A DNA stretch of 64,000 bases from the NCBI RefSeq assembly GCF_905115235.1, contig NC_051854.1:63975463-64039462 (forward strand), read 5' to 3'. The notes below the pieces were generated by a model. That model had not been told where the DNA came from. It made no database searches and saw only the letters and a program-made list of their open reading frames with translations. This stretch comes from Hermetia illucens. Lineage: Eukaryota; Arthropoda; Insecta; Diptera; Stratiomyidae. The position numbers and the translations under genes were made by a program. Of the stretch, positions 21,890-32,610 are shown piece after piece (the first letter of the stretch is position 1; the number at the start of each line of letters is the position of its first letter).

Positions 21890-24875
21890 CTAGCTTAATA
21901 CCATTTCTTCTATACGCGGCGCACGTGACCGCGTTTTTCTCCTTTCCTCTGCCTTTCGCAATTTATCTTGAATTGATGCGATCATGGAGTTGACCGCATC
22001 CCAATTCTCTTGATGTGCTAGCATTTTCGACACCAGATTTTCTGGTACCAGCATCTCTCTTAGAGTCTCCTCTAGGTTCCTCCTTTCTTCCACAAATCTC
22101 GGATAGTGGAAGAATACATGCTCTGGGTCCTCTGGGACTCCATCGCAATTTGGACAGCCGGGTGAGGTCTCCAATTTAAACCTGTGAAGGTATTGGAGAT
22201 ATCCTCCATGTCCCGTGAGAAACTGGGTGAGATTATAATTAATCTCACCGTGTCGTCTCTCCAACCACTCCTTGATGGCAGGAATGAGCCTGTGAGTCCA
22301 CCGACCCTTTCCCGAGCGTTCCCACCGCTCTTGCCATCTATTTATGGATCTCTCCCTCTCAACCTTCTTCGTCTGCAATAAGGGAGAGATTGGCTTCGCA
22401 TGGTATATATTCGCCATCTCATTTGCCAAGATGTTAATCGGCATCATTCCAGAGATGACGAATGCTGCATCATCTGAGACAGTTCTGAAGGCAGAGCATA
22501 CCCTCAGAGCTGCCCTCCTGTAGACTGCATTCAGTTTACTAGTGTTAACTGACATCCGCAACGCCTCGCTCCAAACTGGGGTCGCATAGAGCATGATTGA
22601 GGTCACCACCCTGGCTATAAGCAACCTAGAGGTATGCCGTGGCCCTCCCACGTTCGGCATCATCCTGGCCAGGGCCATACTAGTTTTGGATGATTTATCA
22701 CAAGCATACTGTACGTGTTGCTTATAGCTGAGCTTCCTGTCTATCACCACCCCCAAGTATTTGATGGCCGGCTTGGAAGTGATGATAAGATTCCCGACTC
22801 TAACACAGGCGTAATTTCTCTTCCGGCGCTTCGTGATGAAGACCGCTTCCGTTTTTTCCTCCGCAAGCGTCAGACCAGAGCTCTCTAACCAGCATTTGAC
22901 AGCACTGATTGCCTCACTTGAGTATAACTCAGCATCTTCGAGATGCTTTGCGACAACAACCAGTGCAATGTCGTCAGCGTAACCCACCACTGTGGCTTCC
23001 TCCGGAAGGGGAAGATTAAGTACATCGTTGTACATGATGTTCCACAGTAGTGGGCCCAATACGGAGCCCTGCGGGACACCCGCGGAAACGACGTACTCCT
23101 GCGGTCCGTTATCAGTATCGTACCAGAGCCTCCTTTCAGTTAAATAACTATCGACAATTGCGGCGAGATAGGCAGGAATACCAACCTTCGCTAGGGATTT
23201 CCGGATTAGATTCCAATTGGTCGAATTGAATGCATTTTGCACGTCCAGGGTTACTACCACGCAATATTTGCTGGTACTACCCTTTCCGTGAATTGCATCT
23301 TCGGCCAAGCCAGTAACCAATTTGATGGCATCAATGGTTGATGTGGCTTTACGGAACCCATACTGCCGATCTGAAAGGCCGCCTTGGCTCTCAACTACCG
23401 GGAGTAATCTATTATAGATTACCCGCTCTAGCATTTTCCCCACCGTGTCCAAAAGACATATGGGTCGGTATGAGGATGGTTCACCTGGAGGTTTACCAGG
23501 CATAGGCAGAAGCACCAACTTCTGCCGCTTCCATACCGCTGGAAATATTCCCTCGGACATGCACGCTTCGAACAACTCAGTGAACATATCCGGCCTGGAT
23601 TTCACGGCAAGCTTAAGGACCTTATTCGGTACTCCGTCCAGAACCGGTGCTTTATTGTCTCCTATTCTGCCGCAGATCTGCAGGAGCTCGACTCTGGTGA
23701 CTGGCAGGATTCACATTCAGAGGTGGTTGGAATGTGTCGGTGCTCTCCTCTTGCTGGGGGATTAACCCCTGGATGATTTTCAACAAGAGGGTGGGGCACA
23801 TGATCTGCGGGGACGAAAGGCCTCTAAATCGTCCCATCACGATTCCATAAGCTCTCCCCCACGGATTTACGTCCGCTTCTGAGCAGAGCTCCCTAAAGCA
23901 TTTCCTCTTGCTTCGCTGGATGGCGAGCTTGAGGGTTTTGCGGGCTGCCTTGTAGGCGCACTCTTTCTGCCATTGATCGGCTCTACCTACCGCCCTCTGA
24001 GCCACTCTTCTGGCTCGGTGGCAGGCCGATCGAAGGCCGGTTAGTTCATCATTCCACCAGTAGTTTGGTCTTCTACGGGGGAATGCGCACCTCCTAGGCA
24101 TGGACGCGTCACATGCTTTGGCGATGCATTGAGCCAGATGGACAGCTCTTTCCGTAGAGGCGCCTGCTTTATCAGGTTGATCTAACCACACCTCTAAGAA
24201 GCTCTGCTCATCCAAAGATTTTGCAGACCAGCCTGAAATCTTTTTCGGTTTGGGGCATGATAGCTCTTTGCTCTGAGGTTCGACACATGTCTCAAAGAAA
24301 ACTGCCTGGTGATCGCTGTGGGTGTAGCGTTCGCTGACGCACCAGGACATACCACGCGCCAGCGAAGGGCTGACAAAAGTCAGGTCTACAACTGAGCCTG
24401 ACCCCCCTTTCTGGAAGGTGTTTATAGCACCTTCCTTAGCCAAAACCATGTCCATCTGCGCGAAAGCTTCTATTAAACTGTGCCCCCTAGCATTTGATTC
24501 TCTGCTACCCCACTCTAGGGCCCAAGCATTGAAATCACCAGCAATCACCTTTGGACTTCATCCCCTTGCGTTGAGAACAAGATTATCAAGCATTTACTCG
24601 AATTCAGACAGTGCCAAACTTGGTGGGGCGTAGCAGCTGTATTGCCCACACAAGCAGCTGGTTGCCCACACAAAGCCACTGGCTGCCTGACTTGCAGTAC
24701 ATTGTATGGCCTGTCGACCGCAAGCCCATATCGAATCTGTGACCCATACGCCACCGTGACGGCTTCTGTACGGCTCACTTATGATGGCAATTTCCATCTC
24801 TGATTCGAACGTGGTCTGCTCAAGTAAATCCTGAGCGACCCTGCAATGATTGAGGTTTATCTGAATAAATCTCAT
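21890..24875 (-). pseudogene. R1-like ORF2 (endonuclease-reverse transcriptase), disrupted
   Basis: Starts at 24875 (MRFIQINLNHCRVAQDLL), overlapping the ORF1 stop by ATGA, a classical coupled start. The endonuclease signatures are present: INLNH, ISEPY, AGDFNAWALEWGS and SDHQAVF. Two in-frame stops lie at about 24594 and 24555, and a frameshift near 23700 separates the endonuclease frame from the 571-codon RT frame (23605-21890). RT motifs are intact: DVQNAF, GVPQGSVLGP and the catalytic YADD at about 22970-22981. The C-terminal zinc finger reads CPNCDGVPEDPEHVFFHY, with tyrosine where R1-clade elements normally have the last cysteine. Otherwise the length and order are as in the R1 clade. 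Confidence 0.9.
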
Positions 24876-26302
24876 TTTCTTATTGCAGTGAGCGCCTTCC
24901 TAAATTCAGGACATTTACTACTTCCGGCAATATGCCGGTTATCTTGCCCCTCTTTCACCTCGCACAATGGGCATTTGGGGTCCCTATTGCGCTCCCTGGC
25001 AATATGGCCCTTCTCCCCACACCTTCTGCATCGATCGGATCGATCAATGCTGCTGGTGCATACCTTGGCGAAGTGCCCAAACATGAGGCATTTAAAGCAC
25101 CTCTTTAGTGAAGTCTGTTCTCTTAAACGGCAGACAACCCATCCAATCCGAACTTTTCCGGCAGCCAACAACATCTGCGCTGCCTCCGCTGGTACGCGTG
25201 TTGTGGCCGTTTGAGTACCGCCATAGGCTTTTCGTAAACTTACAACAGACTCCTCTGTAAGTTCTTCCAACTTGAATTGCTCCTTCAGAGCAGTACAAAT
25301 TTCTGCTTTTAATGTTATTTCATCGAGATCCTTACATTGTATGTAGATCTCATGTTTTTGGGCACGCACTGCGGCATTCTCCCCAAGTGAGTCCTTCATC
25401 CGAGTGCGAAAGTCATCAGCCTTGCCCACGCTGGATCTTTTCAGCTCGAACATGATATCCCCTTTCTGGGTTCTTCGGATTCGATTCACATTTCCGCTCA
25501 GATCTTTTAGGTCGGGATCCGCTTTGACCTTTCTGAGTATCTCCGCGTAGGACAGATTGCCCTTACTGGAGATAACAATCGCATCCGGACGGGTTCGCAA
25601 TTTTGCTTTTCCTTTCGCTTTTTTGCTCGTAACCTTAGTCCATCCATCGTTTCCTTTCGTCTTGGGCTTCGCAACGCTGGTCGACTTTTCTACATTCGCT
25701 GTACGCTTTCCTCCTTCAGAGCTATTAGTGCTGGTTTTCAGAGTTTCCTGTCCGCCTTTTTTTCTCTTAGGTGCCTGCTGATTATTTGAAGGATCCCCCT
25801 CTTTTTCCCGTACCCGTTTATTTCGCCGTGTTTCGATGGTAGTACGGTTAGGTGTCACTTGGGTCGCTTGTGACACTGTTGGTTCAGCGGAGTTCGGCGT
25901 ATCCTTAGTATTCTTTTCCTCCATCTGTGATCTATAATAGAGGACTCTAATGGCCCTCACCATATTCTTTATGGCTTGGTGCACGTTGTGCTTGTCCTTG
26001 ATGAACTCGGACAGCTCAACTATTTTTGCCCCAAGCTGGATAAATGGTAATTCCTCCGGATCGGGACTCCGCTCCTTATAAGCCCCGACAGGTTTACTCC
26101 TTTTATACGCTGTTTCACTTTTGCCAGTTATTGATCTTGCCTGTACTTTATCCTTCATCGCCTTTAGCATTGGTGGAGATCTCAAAGTTGATGAGCTTCT
26201 TTTGAATGGATCCTTATCTTGTTCCTGGAGCACCTCTTGCTGTCGCGCATCTTGAACATATGCTGTGGGTGTTGTTACAGTTTTTGTCGTCCAACGATCC
26301 AT
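24872..26302 (-). CDS. R1-like LINE ORF1 (gag-like, zinc knuckles)
   Basis: A 476-residue open frame from ATG 26302 (MDRWTTKTVTTP) to the stop at 24872. It is a basic, Lys/Thr/Ser-rich nucleic-acid-binding protein that packages the LINE RNA. The C-terminal region has CFKCLMFGHFAKVC (a perfect CX2CX4HX4C knuckle), a second knuckle CRRCGEKGHIARER whose last cysteine is arginine, and a third CX2C...H...C (CPLCEV...HIAGSSKC). The frame is also open upstream of this ATG up to the insertion target. That upstream part (LEKEVFKRST) is genuine element sequence, so the natural start is probably lost by 5' truncation. Confidence 0.85.
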   Translation of the reverse strand: MDRWTTKTVTTPTAYVQDARQQEVLQEQDKDPFKRSSSTLRSPPMLKAMKDKVQARSITGKSETAYKRSKPVGAYKERSPDPEELPFIQLGAKIVELSEFIKDKHNVHQAIKNMVRAIRVLYYRSQMEEKNTKDTPNSAEPTVSQATQVTPNRTTIETRRNKRVREKEGDPSNNQQAPKRKKGGQETLKTSTNSSEGGKRTANVEKSTSVAKPKTKGNDGWTKVTSKKAKGKAKLRTRPDAIVISSKGNLSYAEILRKVKADPDLKDLSGNVNRIRRTQKGDIMFELKRSSVGKADDFRTRMKDSLGENAAVRAQKHEIYIQCKDLDEITLKAEICTALKEQFKLEELTEESVVSLRKAYGGTQTATTRVPAEAAQMLLAAGKVRIGWVVCRLREQTSLKRCFKCLMFGHFAKVCTSSIDRSDRCRRCGEKGHIARERNRDPKCPLCEVKEGQDNRHIAGSSKCPEFRKALTAIRK

Positions 26303-26390
26303 CTTCAGTTCATCATTGGTTGTTCTTGCTACTGGTGTTCTCGGTAAGGTCGTACTTCGCTTGAACACTTCCTTCTCCAGATCCAAATCA

Positions 26391-26895
26391 CTGTCTGTCC
26401 GTCTGTCGGTCTGTCTGTCTGTCACAGCCGATTTATTCGGAAACGGCTGAACCGATTGTCATGAAATTTGGAAGGAGTCTGTGAACTGCCGTTCCCTTTA
26501 CATGCAGCAACTGGCGCCATTTTGTGTTAAGTTTAAGGGCGGGCTCCCATACATGTGAAAGGAGGGTGCAAAATTTTTTTTCATAAAATGTGGCCATGTG
26601 GGGTATCAAATGAAAGGTCTCAATTAGTACTTTCCGAAACTGGTTCAATATTTCAATATTCCACATTTTAGAAATTTACCTGGCACCCTCCTTACGTTCA
26701 TCCCAGAAGTACAAAAAAAGTACGCATGCCAAAATGCGTATAATGAAGAATATAATGCACAATTTGGTCAAGTTTAAAGAAAATCTAACTATTATTAACA
26801 AAGTTATAGGGGGTAAAAGTTTACAATTTTTTGTGAATTTCGTGCACTCTACAACCTGATGTCATCATCACATATCAATTCTTCAATACTATACT
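26391..26895 (+). repeat. AAGGTTTT-family repeat, continuation after the LINE
   Basis: Resumes with CTGT repeats, 'ggaaacggctgaaccgattg', 'cccatacatgtgaaaggag', and 'ctattattaacaaagttata' near 26790, in the order of the other copies. It runs into a LINE 3' piece at about 26.9 kb. Confidence 0.65.
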
Positions 26896-27345
26896 ATAAT
26901 ATAATTTTATTTTATCAAATGCCTGATCAGGATGTAATCGTGAGACCTTTAAATCCCCATCCAGCGTATCAAGCCACCATTGTTTTGGCCGGCTTTTTGG
27001 TTGCTTACCATTGCTTTCGATGTTCTGACCAATACTGGTTGTTGAATTCTCGTTAGCGTGAATTACGTGACCACACCATCGAAAACGCCTCTCTTGCAGT
27101 TTTTCCACGATCAATGCAAACCCATATCGATCGCGGATATTCTCATTTGAGACGTAATCAAAACGTGTCACGCCACCAGTGCAATGCAACATCTTCGTCC
27201 CCATTACCGCAAGACGCCGTTCATTGTCCTTTATAGTCGGCCAACACTCAGAAAGATAGAGAGCGGCAGACGGACGACATTGCAGTAATAGATTTGGGAC
27301 GTGCGCTGATACGTCGGTCAGAAAGAACACCAGTTGGGGAATGCT
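26896..27345 (-). mobile_element. LINE 3'-end fragment, family 4 (GGVTRFDY type)
   Basis: A minus-strand 151-codon open frame with the C-terminal signature of an RTE-like LINE: SECWPTIKDNERRLAVM, GGVTRFDYVSNENIRDRYG, RRFRWCGHVIHANE, KSRPKQWWLDTLDGDLK. It is 5'-truncated and joined on its 5' side to the hairpin unit at 27381-27524. The same composite lies at 50.5-51.2 kb in the opposite orientation. Confidence 0.75.
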
Positions 27346-27380
27346 ACTTCATCCAGGTTGCATTAATGCGTGAAACAATT

Positions 27381-27600
27381 TCATTACGCAGTTCTCCATT
27401 GGCTGATAGCATTAACTCGAGATATTTAAATCGCTGAGTTCTGGCAATAGTAGTAACCTGCCCAGAACTGAGCGATTTCAATATCTCGGGTCAATGCTAT
27501 AAGCCAATGCAGAACTACATTATGCTCCTCACATAAGGAAACACAAAACCTTATATACCCGAAACGTCAAGCTTCCGGTTTCCCGACTTGTTTCAACTTA
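27381..27600 (-). repeat. Hairpin (63-bp arms) plus repeat terminus
   Basis: Arms 27381-27444 and 27462-27524 are imperfect inverted copies (ATTGGCTGATAGCATT against its complement, and CTGAGTTCTGG against CCAGAACT) around a 17-nt loop. To the right is the family terminus, with 'acaaaaccttatatacccga' and 'aagcttccggtttcccgact', ending near 27600. The arrangement repeats at 50508-50705. Confidence 0.8.
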
Positions 27601-28325
27601 TAATGCAATTATTTATAAACACACCCTACCCCAGCGCTACCGTTTCCGATAGTCAATTATATTGAGGAACAGGCATTTTTGGAATGCTACAAAACTATCC
27701 GCTATTTTTTCAAAACTATCCACGAAAGAGAAATGATAAAAATGCCACTCCCCCCAGGAGAAGATGCTTTTCAGAAGTGATATAGGTCGTCGGGAATTGA
27801 ACCATCAGTTGAGGTGATTTGTTTTATTTCTATTTTCACAATTCTTTATTATTTCACAGACAGAATTTATGTCTTCATATCTCCTTTTCAAAAGGGTATG
27901 ACCAGAATGACTACTAGTGTGTTTGAAGAGGGCAGAACAATAAAGTCTTTTTCGCGAAAACTATGAAAGCCATATAAGTCTTCCAGTTTAGGAAATTCAA
28001 TATCTGGTCACGACAAGTGTAACCTAAACTTTTTCAAAATCGCGCATAGTAAACAGAAAGCTGGGAGTGGATTTTCTAACTTAGTTAACAAACTTCACAT
28101 ATTTTCGACCGAACGTCTATAGAAGTAAAAATGAATAGCAGCAAAGTGCGCTGTTTGTATTCACTAAGCTTTGTTTTTTTTCTTCAGTCCGCATCATCTG
28201 TCTCGTTACATCAAGATGGCAAATTCACCAAATTTTCTGTGCCTCGCAACAAGACTACGAAAACGCATGCAGAAATAAGTCCCAATCAGGGTCAGATATT
28301 CCTCCAGTGCTATCAATAGGAACTT
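27601..28325. other. Intergenic DNA
   Basis: AT-rich; no gene or repeat boundary recognised. A 62-codon plus frame at 28131 is weak and overlaps the start of a repeat. Confidence 0.35.
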
Positions 28326-28870
28326 CATTGATTTGTTTAAAGCCACATCCTCCAAAACAGTGCGGCATGATGCAACATTTTTTTTCACCTAACATATGCG
28401 TGTGGGGTATCATATGAAAGCTCCCAATGTGTATTTTAATTTTAAAGTAAATTGCAAAATGTGCGTGTAAGGGATCAAAATGTGCACACCTAAAGCGAGG
28501 CAATGCCCATGCCAACCCAAAAATCTGAAAAAAATCGGAGCGATGCGTTAATATGCAATCTAGGTCTCACAATATATCCCATTCCGATATTTGCTCAAAC
28601 AAACTTACTAATAGTATATTGCTAGCGTTTCGAAATTGAGCGGAAAACCCCCCTCAAGCTCTTGCTAGAAGTACAAAGTTTCGTTGCAGTAATCCGACAA
28701 TTATTGACAATATTATAGAAAGTCAAACTTTTGCATCTCAGGTAAATTTGTTGCACTCTAAGACGTGTATGGCGTCAGCTCGCATAAATGCAGTGGCCAT
28801 TTTAGCTTTCCTTTGTTGGTTTTTAAGGTTCTGTTGAAAATAAAACCTTATTAAAATTGAGCGCTTCGAT
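28326..28870 (+). repeat. AAGGTTTT-family repeat, 5'-truncated, plus next head
   Basis: Mid and distal blocks of the family are present ('tatcatatgaaagctc', 'actaatagtatattgct', 'gacgtgtatggcgtcagc'). They are followed at 28826 by a new head, TAAGGTTCTGTTGAAAATAAAACCTTA. The head is then lost in unrelated sequence. Confidence 0.5.
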
Positions 28871-29882
28871 CCTTCACGTGTTATTTTCAGGAAAACGCAC
28901 GTGTCCTTTCCGTTGCGTTGATTTGCATCGGATCCTGAAAACTCCTTTCTCTTTCTCTTCATCACCCCGCAAGCTCATGGAAGGCCAATATGCTATTCTA
29001 ACCTCGTAAAATTGTAGCACATGTGTACAGAATAACTTCCGCCCAAAGTGCTTATTATACAAAGAAACACCTATCGTTGCTCCCCGTGGCAAAGTATTGG
29101 ATAACAAAAGCAAATAAAAGGGATTGCGAGAGTTTCATTTTCTTCATTTGGAATCAGGAAACAAAGTAGGGTGAATTGTTGAGGACGGAAGGGCACAGCA
29201 AATAAATAAATAAATATCCAAAAAGGCCCATAGATCCAAAGACCTCTGGAAGGCAAACACTCAAAAACAAATACAACAAACGACTCTCTCTTTTGGTATA
29301 CTACCTAGGATAAGACGGGAAACTCTACTCTACAAGGCTTAGGAACACTTGCTTCTGGTGAAAAAGGCGTGAAAACCAAAACTTGAAAGACGAAGTCAAG
29401 TGCACGTGCAACCTAGCCGGGAAAAATGTTGAGAATCTACTGACTTTCTATCCCACATAAGAAAACGAAGCTGTGAACCGGAATAGGCTACCTTCCATTA
29501 AATCAAGTAACTAGAAATTTTAGCGAAATTCGTCCAAAGACCGAGCTTAATGTACAAAGGCGGAAAAATAGAGAGAAACAATTCATGATGTTGAACCCAG
29601 AAGACGTGTTTTCATCGCGTAACGTCGTCGATTGTAGTGTTGCTCACGATTGCGACTATCCTATAAACATAGGAACCATGGATACTTTGTATTGTCGCCT
29701 TGCTACCCGAATAGTATGGTCACTATTTTGAGATATCCGCAAATGTTGGTCGTAACTGACATATTTCAGCATGATTTCCATCGATTCGTAACTTTCGTTC
29801 ACACTCTTTATGTATCCAACTGAATTAAAGGCTCATTGTTCCCTTTACGGAATAAGACAACCTTCAAGCTATTTTTACCCCT
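28871..29882. other. Intergenic DNA
   Basis: About 1 kb without a recognisable gene. Minus-strand frames of 60-80 codons here have no domain and no supporting splice or promoter signals. Confidence 0.35.
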
Positions 29883-29894
29883 ATCAATAAAAAG

Positions 29895-30388
29895 CTTTCA
29901 GCTTACAAAAACTGTTCCGCTCGAAACGTCTCACCATAGGGTCAAAGCTCTTACTGTACAAGACTATGATCTTGCCAGTCCTCGGAGACTTGGGTTCTTA
30001 GCAAGAAAAATTGCGAACTCTTGGCTACGTTGGAGAGAAGAATCCTCCGCAGAATTTTTGGCCCCCTACATGAGGATGGACGATTCCGTAGCCTACACAA
30101 TGACGAAATCTATGAGCGATACCATGACCGTCCGGTTGTAGATAAAATCCGGCTCAATCGGTTACGGTGGGCGGGTCACTTAATCCGTATGGATGAGGGT
30201 GATCCCACCCGGAAAGCCTATAAGGGCAATATCTACGGTAGAAAAGATGGCGTAGGCCAGGACGCCAGACAGCTTTTAGGAATATCGAATTGGTGGACCT
30301 CGGCACAAAACCGGGATGTCTGGAGTTCCTTATTAAGGCAGGCCTAGACCGGATACCGGTTGTTACGCCGTTGATTATGATGATGATG
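29895..30388 (+). mobile_element. RTE-like LINE, copy D (3' fragment with target duplication)
   Basis: A 494-bp 5'-truncated plus-strand insertion carrying the terminal part of the RTE frame (ERRILRRIFGPLHEDGRF, HNDEIYERYHDRPVVDKIRL) and a gatgatgatgat tail. The perfect duplication ATCAATAAAAAG lies at 29883-29894 and 30389-30400. A few changes interrupt the frame. It is one of the clearest insertions in the window. Confidence 0.92.
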
Positions 30389-30400
30389 ATCAATAAAAAG

Positions 30401-31144
30401 ACGGCATTCAACTGACGTATATTGTTGTCGGAGTAGAACAAAAAGGCCGAGAATGTTGGAACAGTAGTTGCAGGAATGTTCACGTCAGGTTACAGGTTGC
30501 ATCAAACTGAAATAACAGCCAGTCTGATAAATTATCGGCTCTCTCCATACAATCGGTCTTCCATATGTGAAATATTACTCTTCTTATTTTGCGATATAGT
30601 ACAAAATACGTCGGCCAGTACCGCAAACACTGTTTGGTATCCCCGTTTTGTCCAGACCAATAGACGCAAACCCGAAGCATTGTTTATACCCCCTCCCCCC
30701 AACACTGATTCAACACAACATTTCCGACCTTTTTTAAAAACATTTCTCCACAAACATAGCATTGTCAGGTGATACTTTGCACATCATATTTCCACTAGCG
30801 ATGTACAGACAGTGTAGTAAGTCCTACTTACGGTTACAAATGTTTATAGAAACAGGGAAGCACGTTACACTATACTATAACACAAAATAACAATTTTAAC
30901 GATTTCTGCAACGCGTAGTAACGATTTTCACGGATTTTTCACAATAAAGTGTTTGGCTTCTACTGACCAACTATGTTGTTATCATATACCGAAATACGTG
31001 CTCTTGCAACCACATGGTAGCATCCTTGACATCAATCATATGCCATCACACGATCACACATGAAAATCATGCCCAGATGAGAATAACTACGAGGCATGAA
31101 AATTTTATAATCAAGCATACTATCGGAAAAAAATAAATCATTTT
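30401..31144. other. Intergenic DNA
   Basis: No gene recognised. AT-rich, with a plus frame at 30476-30772 that has no domain similarity visible to me. Confidence 0.35.
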
Positions 31145-31802
31145 TTTAAGGTTTTGTTTATAAGACAAGACCTTATTAAAATCGGTTCAATGCCTGTCAG
31201 CCCGTCAATCTGTCTCTCTGTCCGTCTATCACATACATTTTTCTCGAAAACGGCCATATCAATTGACACGAAATTCGGTGACACTGATATATGCAGTAAG
31301 TTGCATCTTTCTACGTTGAGCTAAAGAGGAGGGTCCCCATACATGCAAAAGGGGGGTGTAAAATGTTTTTCACCAAATGAAAGGTTTCGATTAGTACTTT
31401 TCGAAGCCGGTCTTAGTTTTGATATTTTTTTGGGAAGGTGGCGGCTGCGGGGAGTCGGAAGTGACGATTACTTTAACGGACCCATTCCCAGAAACTATCC
31501 AACCGAAAAATCTGAAAAAAAAATCATAAACCTGCTTCTATACGATGTCCAGGCCTCAAATTAATATTATATTGACTATATATTACTAGTTTCTAGAGAA
31601 ATCAACCCCCTCAATTTAGCCTAGAATTACAAAAATTTGCAGTAATATAGACTATAGTATGAAGCATGATATCACCAATTTGATCAAAATCGTACTATTA
31701 CTAAAAAAATTTTACAAGTGGGATAGTTCTGCACCCAAATATACTTACATAAGAAACAAACAAAACCTTTCATATCTGAAACGTCTAGCTTCCGGTTTGC
31801 CG
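31145..31802 (+). repeat. AAGGTTTT-family repeat, near-complete copy
   Basis: Head TTAAGGTTTTGTTTATAAGACAAGACCTTA, CTGT-rich block (31190-31226), 'cgaaaacggccatatcaatt', 'ccccatacatgcaaaag', mid blocks, and the terminus 'aacgtctagcttccggtttg' at about 31780-31800. At about 656 bp it is the best guide to the family's full length. Non-coding. Confidence 0.65.
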
Positions 31803-32610
31803 GACATTTGCATGAAATTGGAACTTTGGTGTTCTGTAACTCAGCCAGTTTTTATCAGATATAAACAAATGGTACATGGTTTAAAACATCATTTAGTTGT
31901 ACTAATTGTCGAAATTGGACTAGGTATCCCTCCTACAGGCCGCTTCAAGCGAAATCGTACCCCAAACATCATAAATTTACATTTACAAAAAACTGTACAA
32001 GCAAAAACATTTTTATCAAAACCTATCGATAAAAACATGATACTTTGGATTATGAAAAATGAGATTGAAATTTGTCTGCCAGTGTTATTAAACTATATGA
32101 ACTTCGGATACCTTTTTACCTTTTCTATAAAGGGGAAGTGACGAGTCCAATTTTTGGAAAAATTGACTTTTTTTATTAATTTGGTTCAAATTCGGTTTTA
32201 AGAATGTGTAACCAATGCACATCATATAGTGTGGCGTGTCATGACCGAATTTTAAGTGGTTTTAGGATAAAAACCTTTGCTTCTTGTATCGCTCCTTTCT
32301 CTTCAAAGCATCTGCTTCTTTCTCTTATACTTTACGAGTATATACATATTTTATACATAGAGAAGCTGTATGGCCTGCAACAATTACGAAATAACCTGTA
32401 ATTTGAATATGTCATATCATATGTCAGAAGAATGAATGACCTATAATGGGGTTACATTAAGTTTTCGGCACTAAACCCGTCAAATTTCAAAAGCGCCGGC
32501 ATTGTTTTTTGGGTAAATTTTTGATTATTCTATAGAGAATTTCATACTGCTTAAAATCTCGTCTTTTCATCATGTCCACCGTCAATTTTCGATGTTTTAT
32601 TAAAAAATAA
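31803..32610. other. AT-rich intergenic DNA
   Basis: No gene recognised. The open frame running from 31659 to 32141 crosses the repeat end and has no recognisable domain. Confidence 0.35.

Larger units (their letters stand above)
21734..26390 (-). mobile_element. R1-clade LINE, nearly complete, with 13-bp target duplication
   Basis: A 4657-bp minus-strand non-LTR retrotransposon. It has a poly(A) tail (15 T on the plus strand, 21734-21748), ORF2 with endonuclease and reverse transcriptase, and ORF1 with zinc knuckles. The perfect duplication CTGTCTGTCCGTC flanks it at 21721-21733 and 26391-26403. The target is the CTGT-rich block of the AAGGTTTT-family repeat. The 5' edge is probably truncated, because the ORF1 frame stays open up to the target site and a related piece at 13.7 kb has additional N-terminal residues. 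ORF1 is intact from its first ATG; ORF2 has two in-frame stops and one frameshift. Confidence 0.92.

Noticed and set aside
31659-32141. 160-codon plus-strand frame
   Set aside because: It begins in AAGGTTTT-family repeat sequence and crosses the repeat terminus into AT-rich DNA; the Lys/Ile/Leu-rich composition is as expected by chance.
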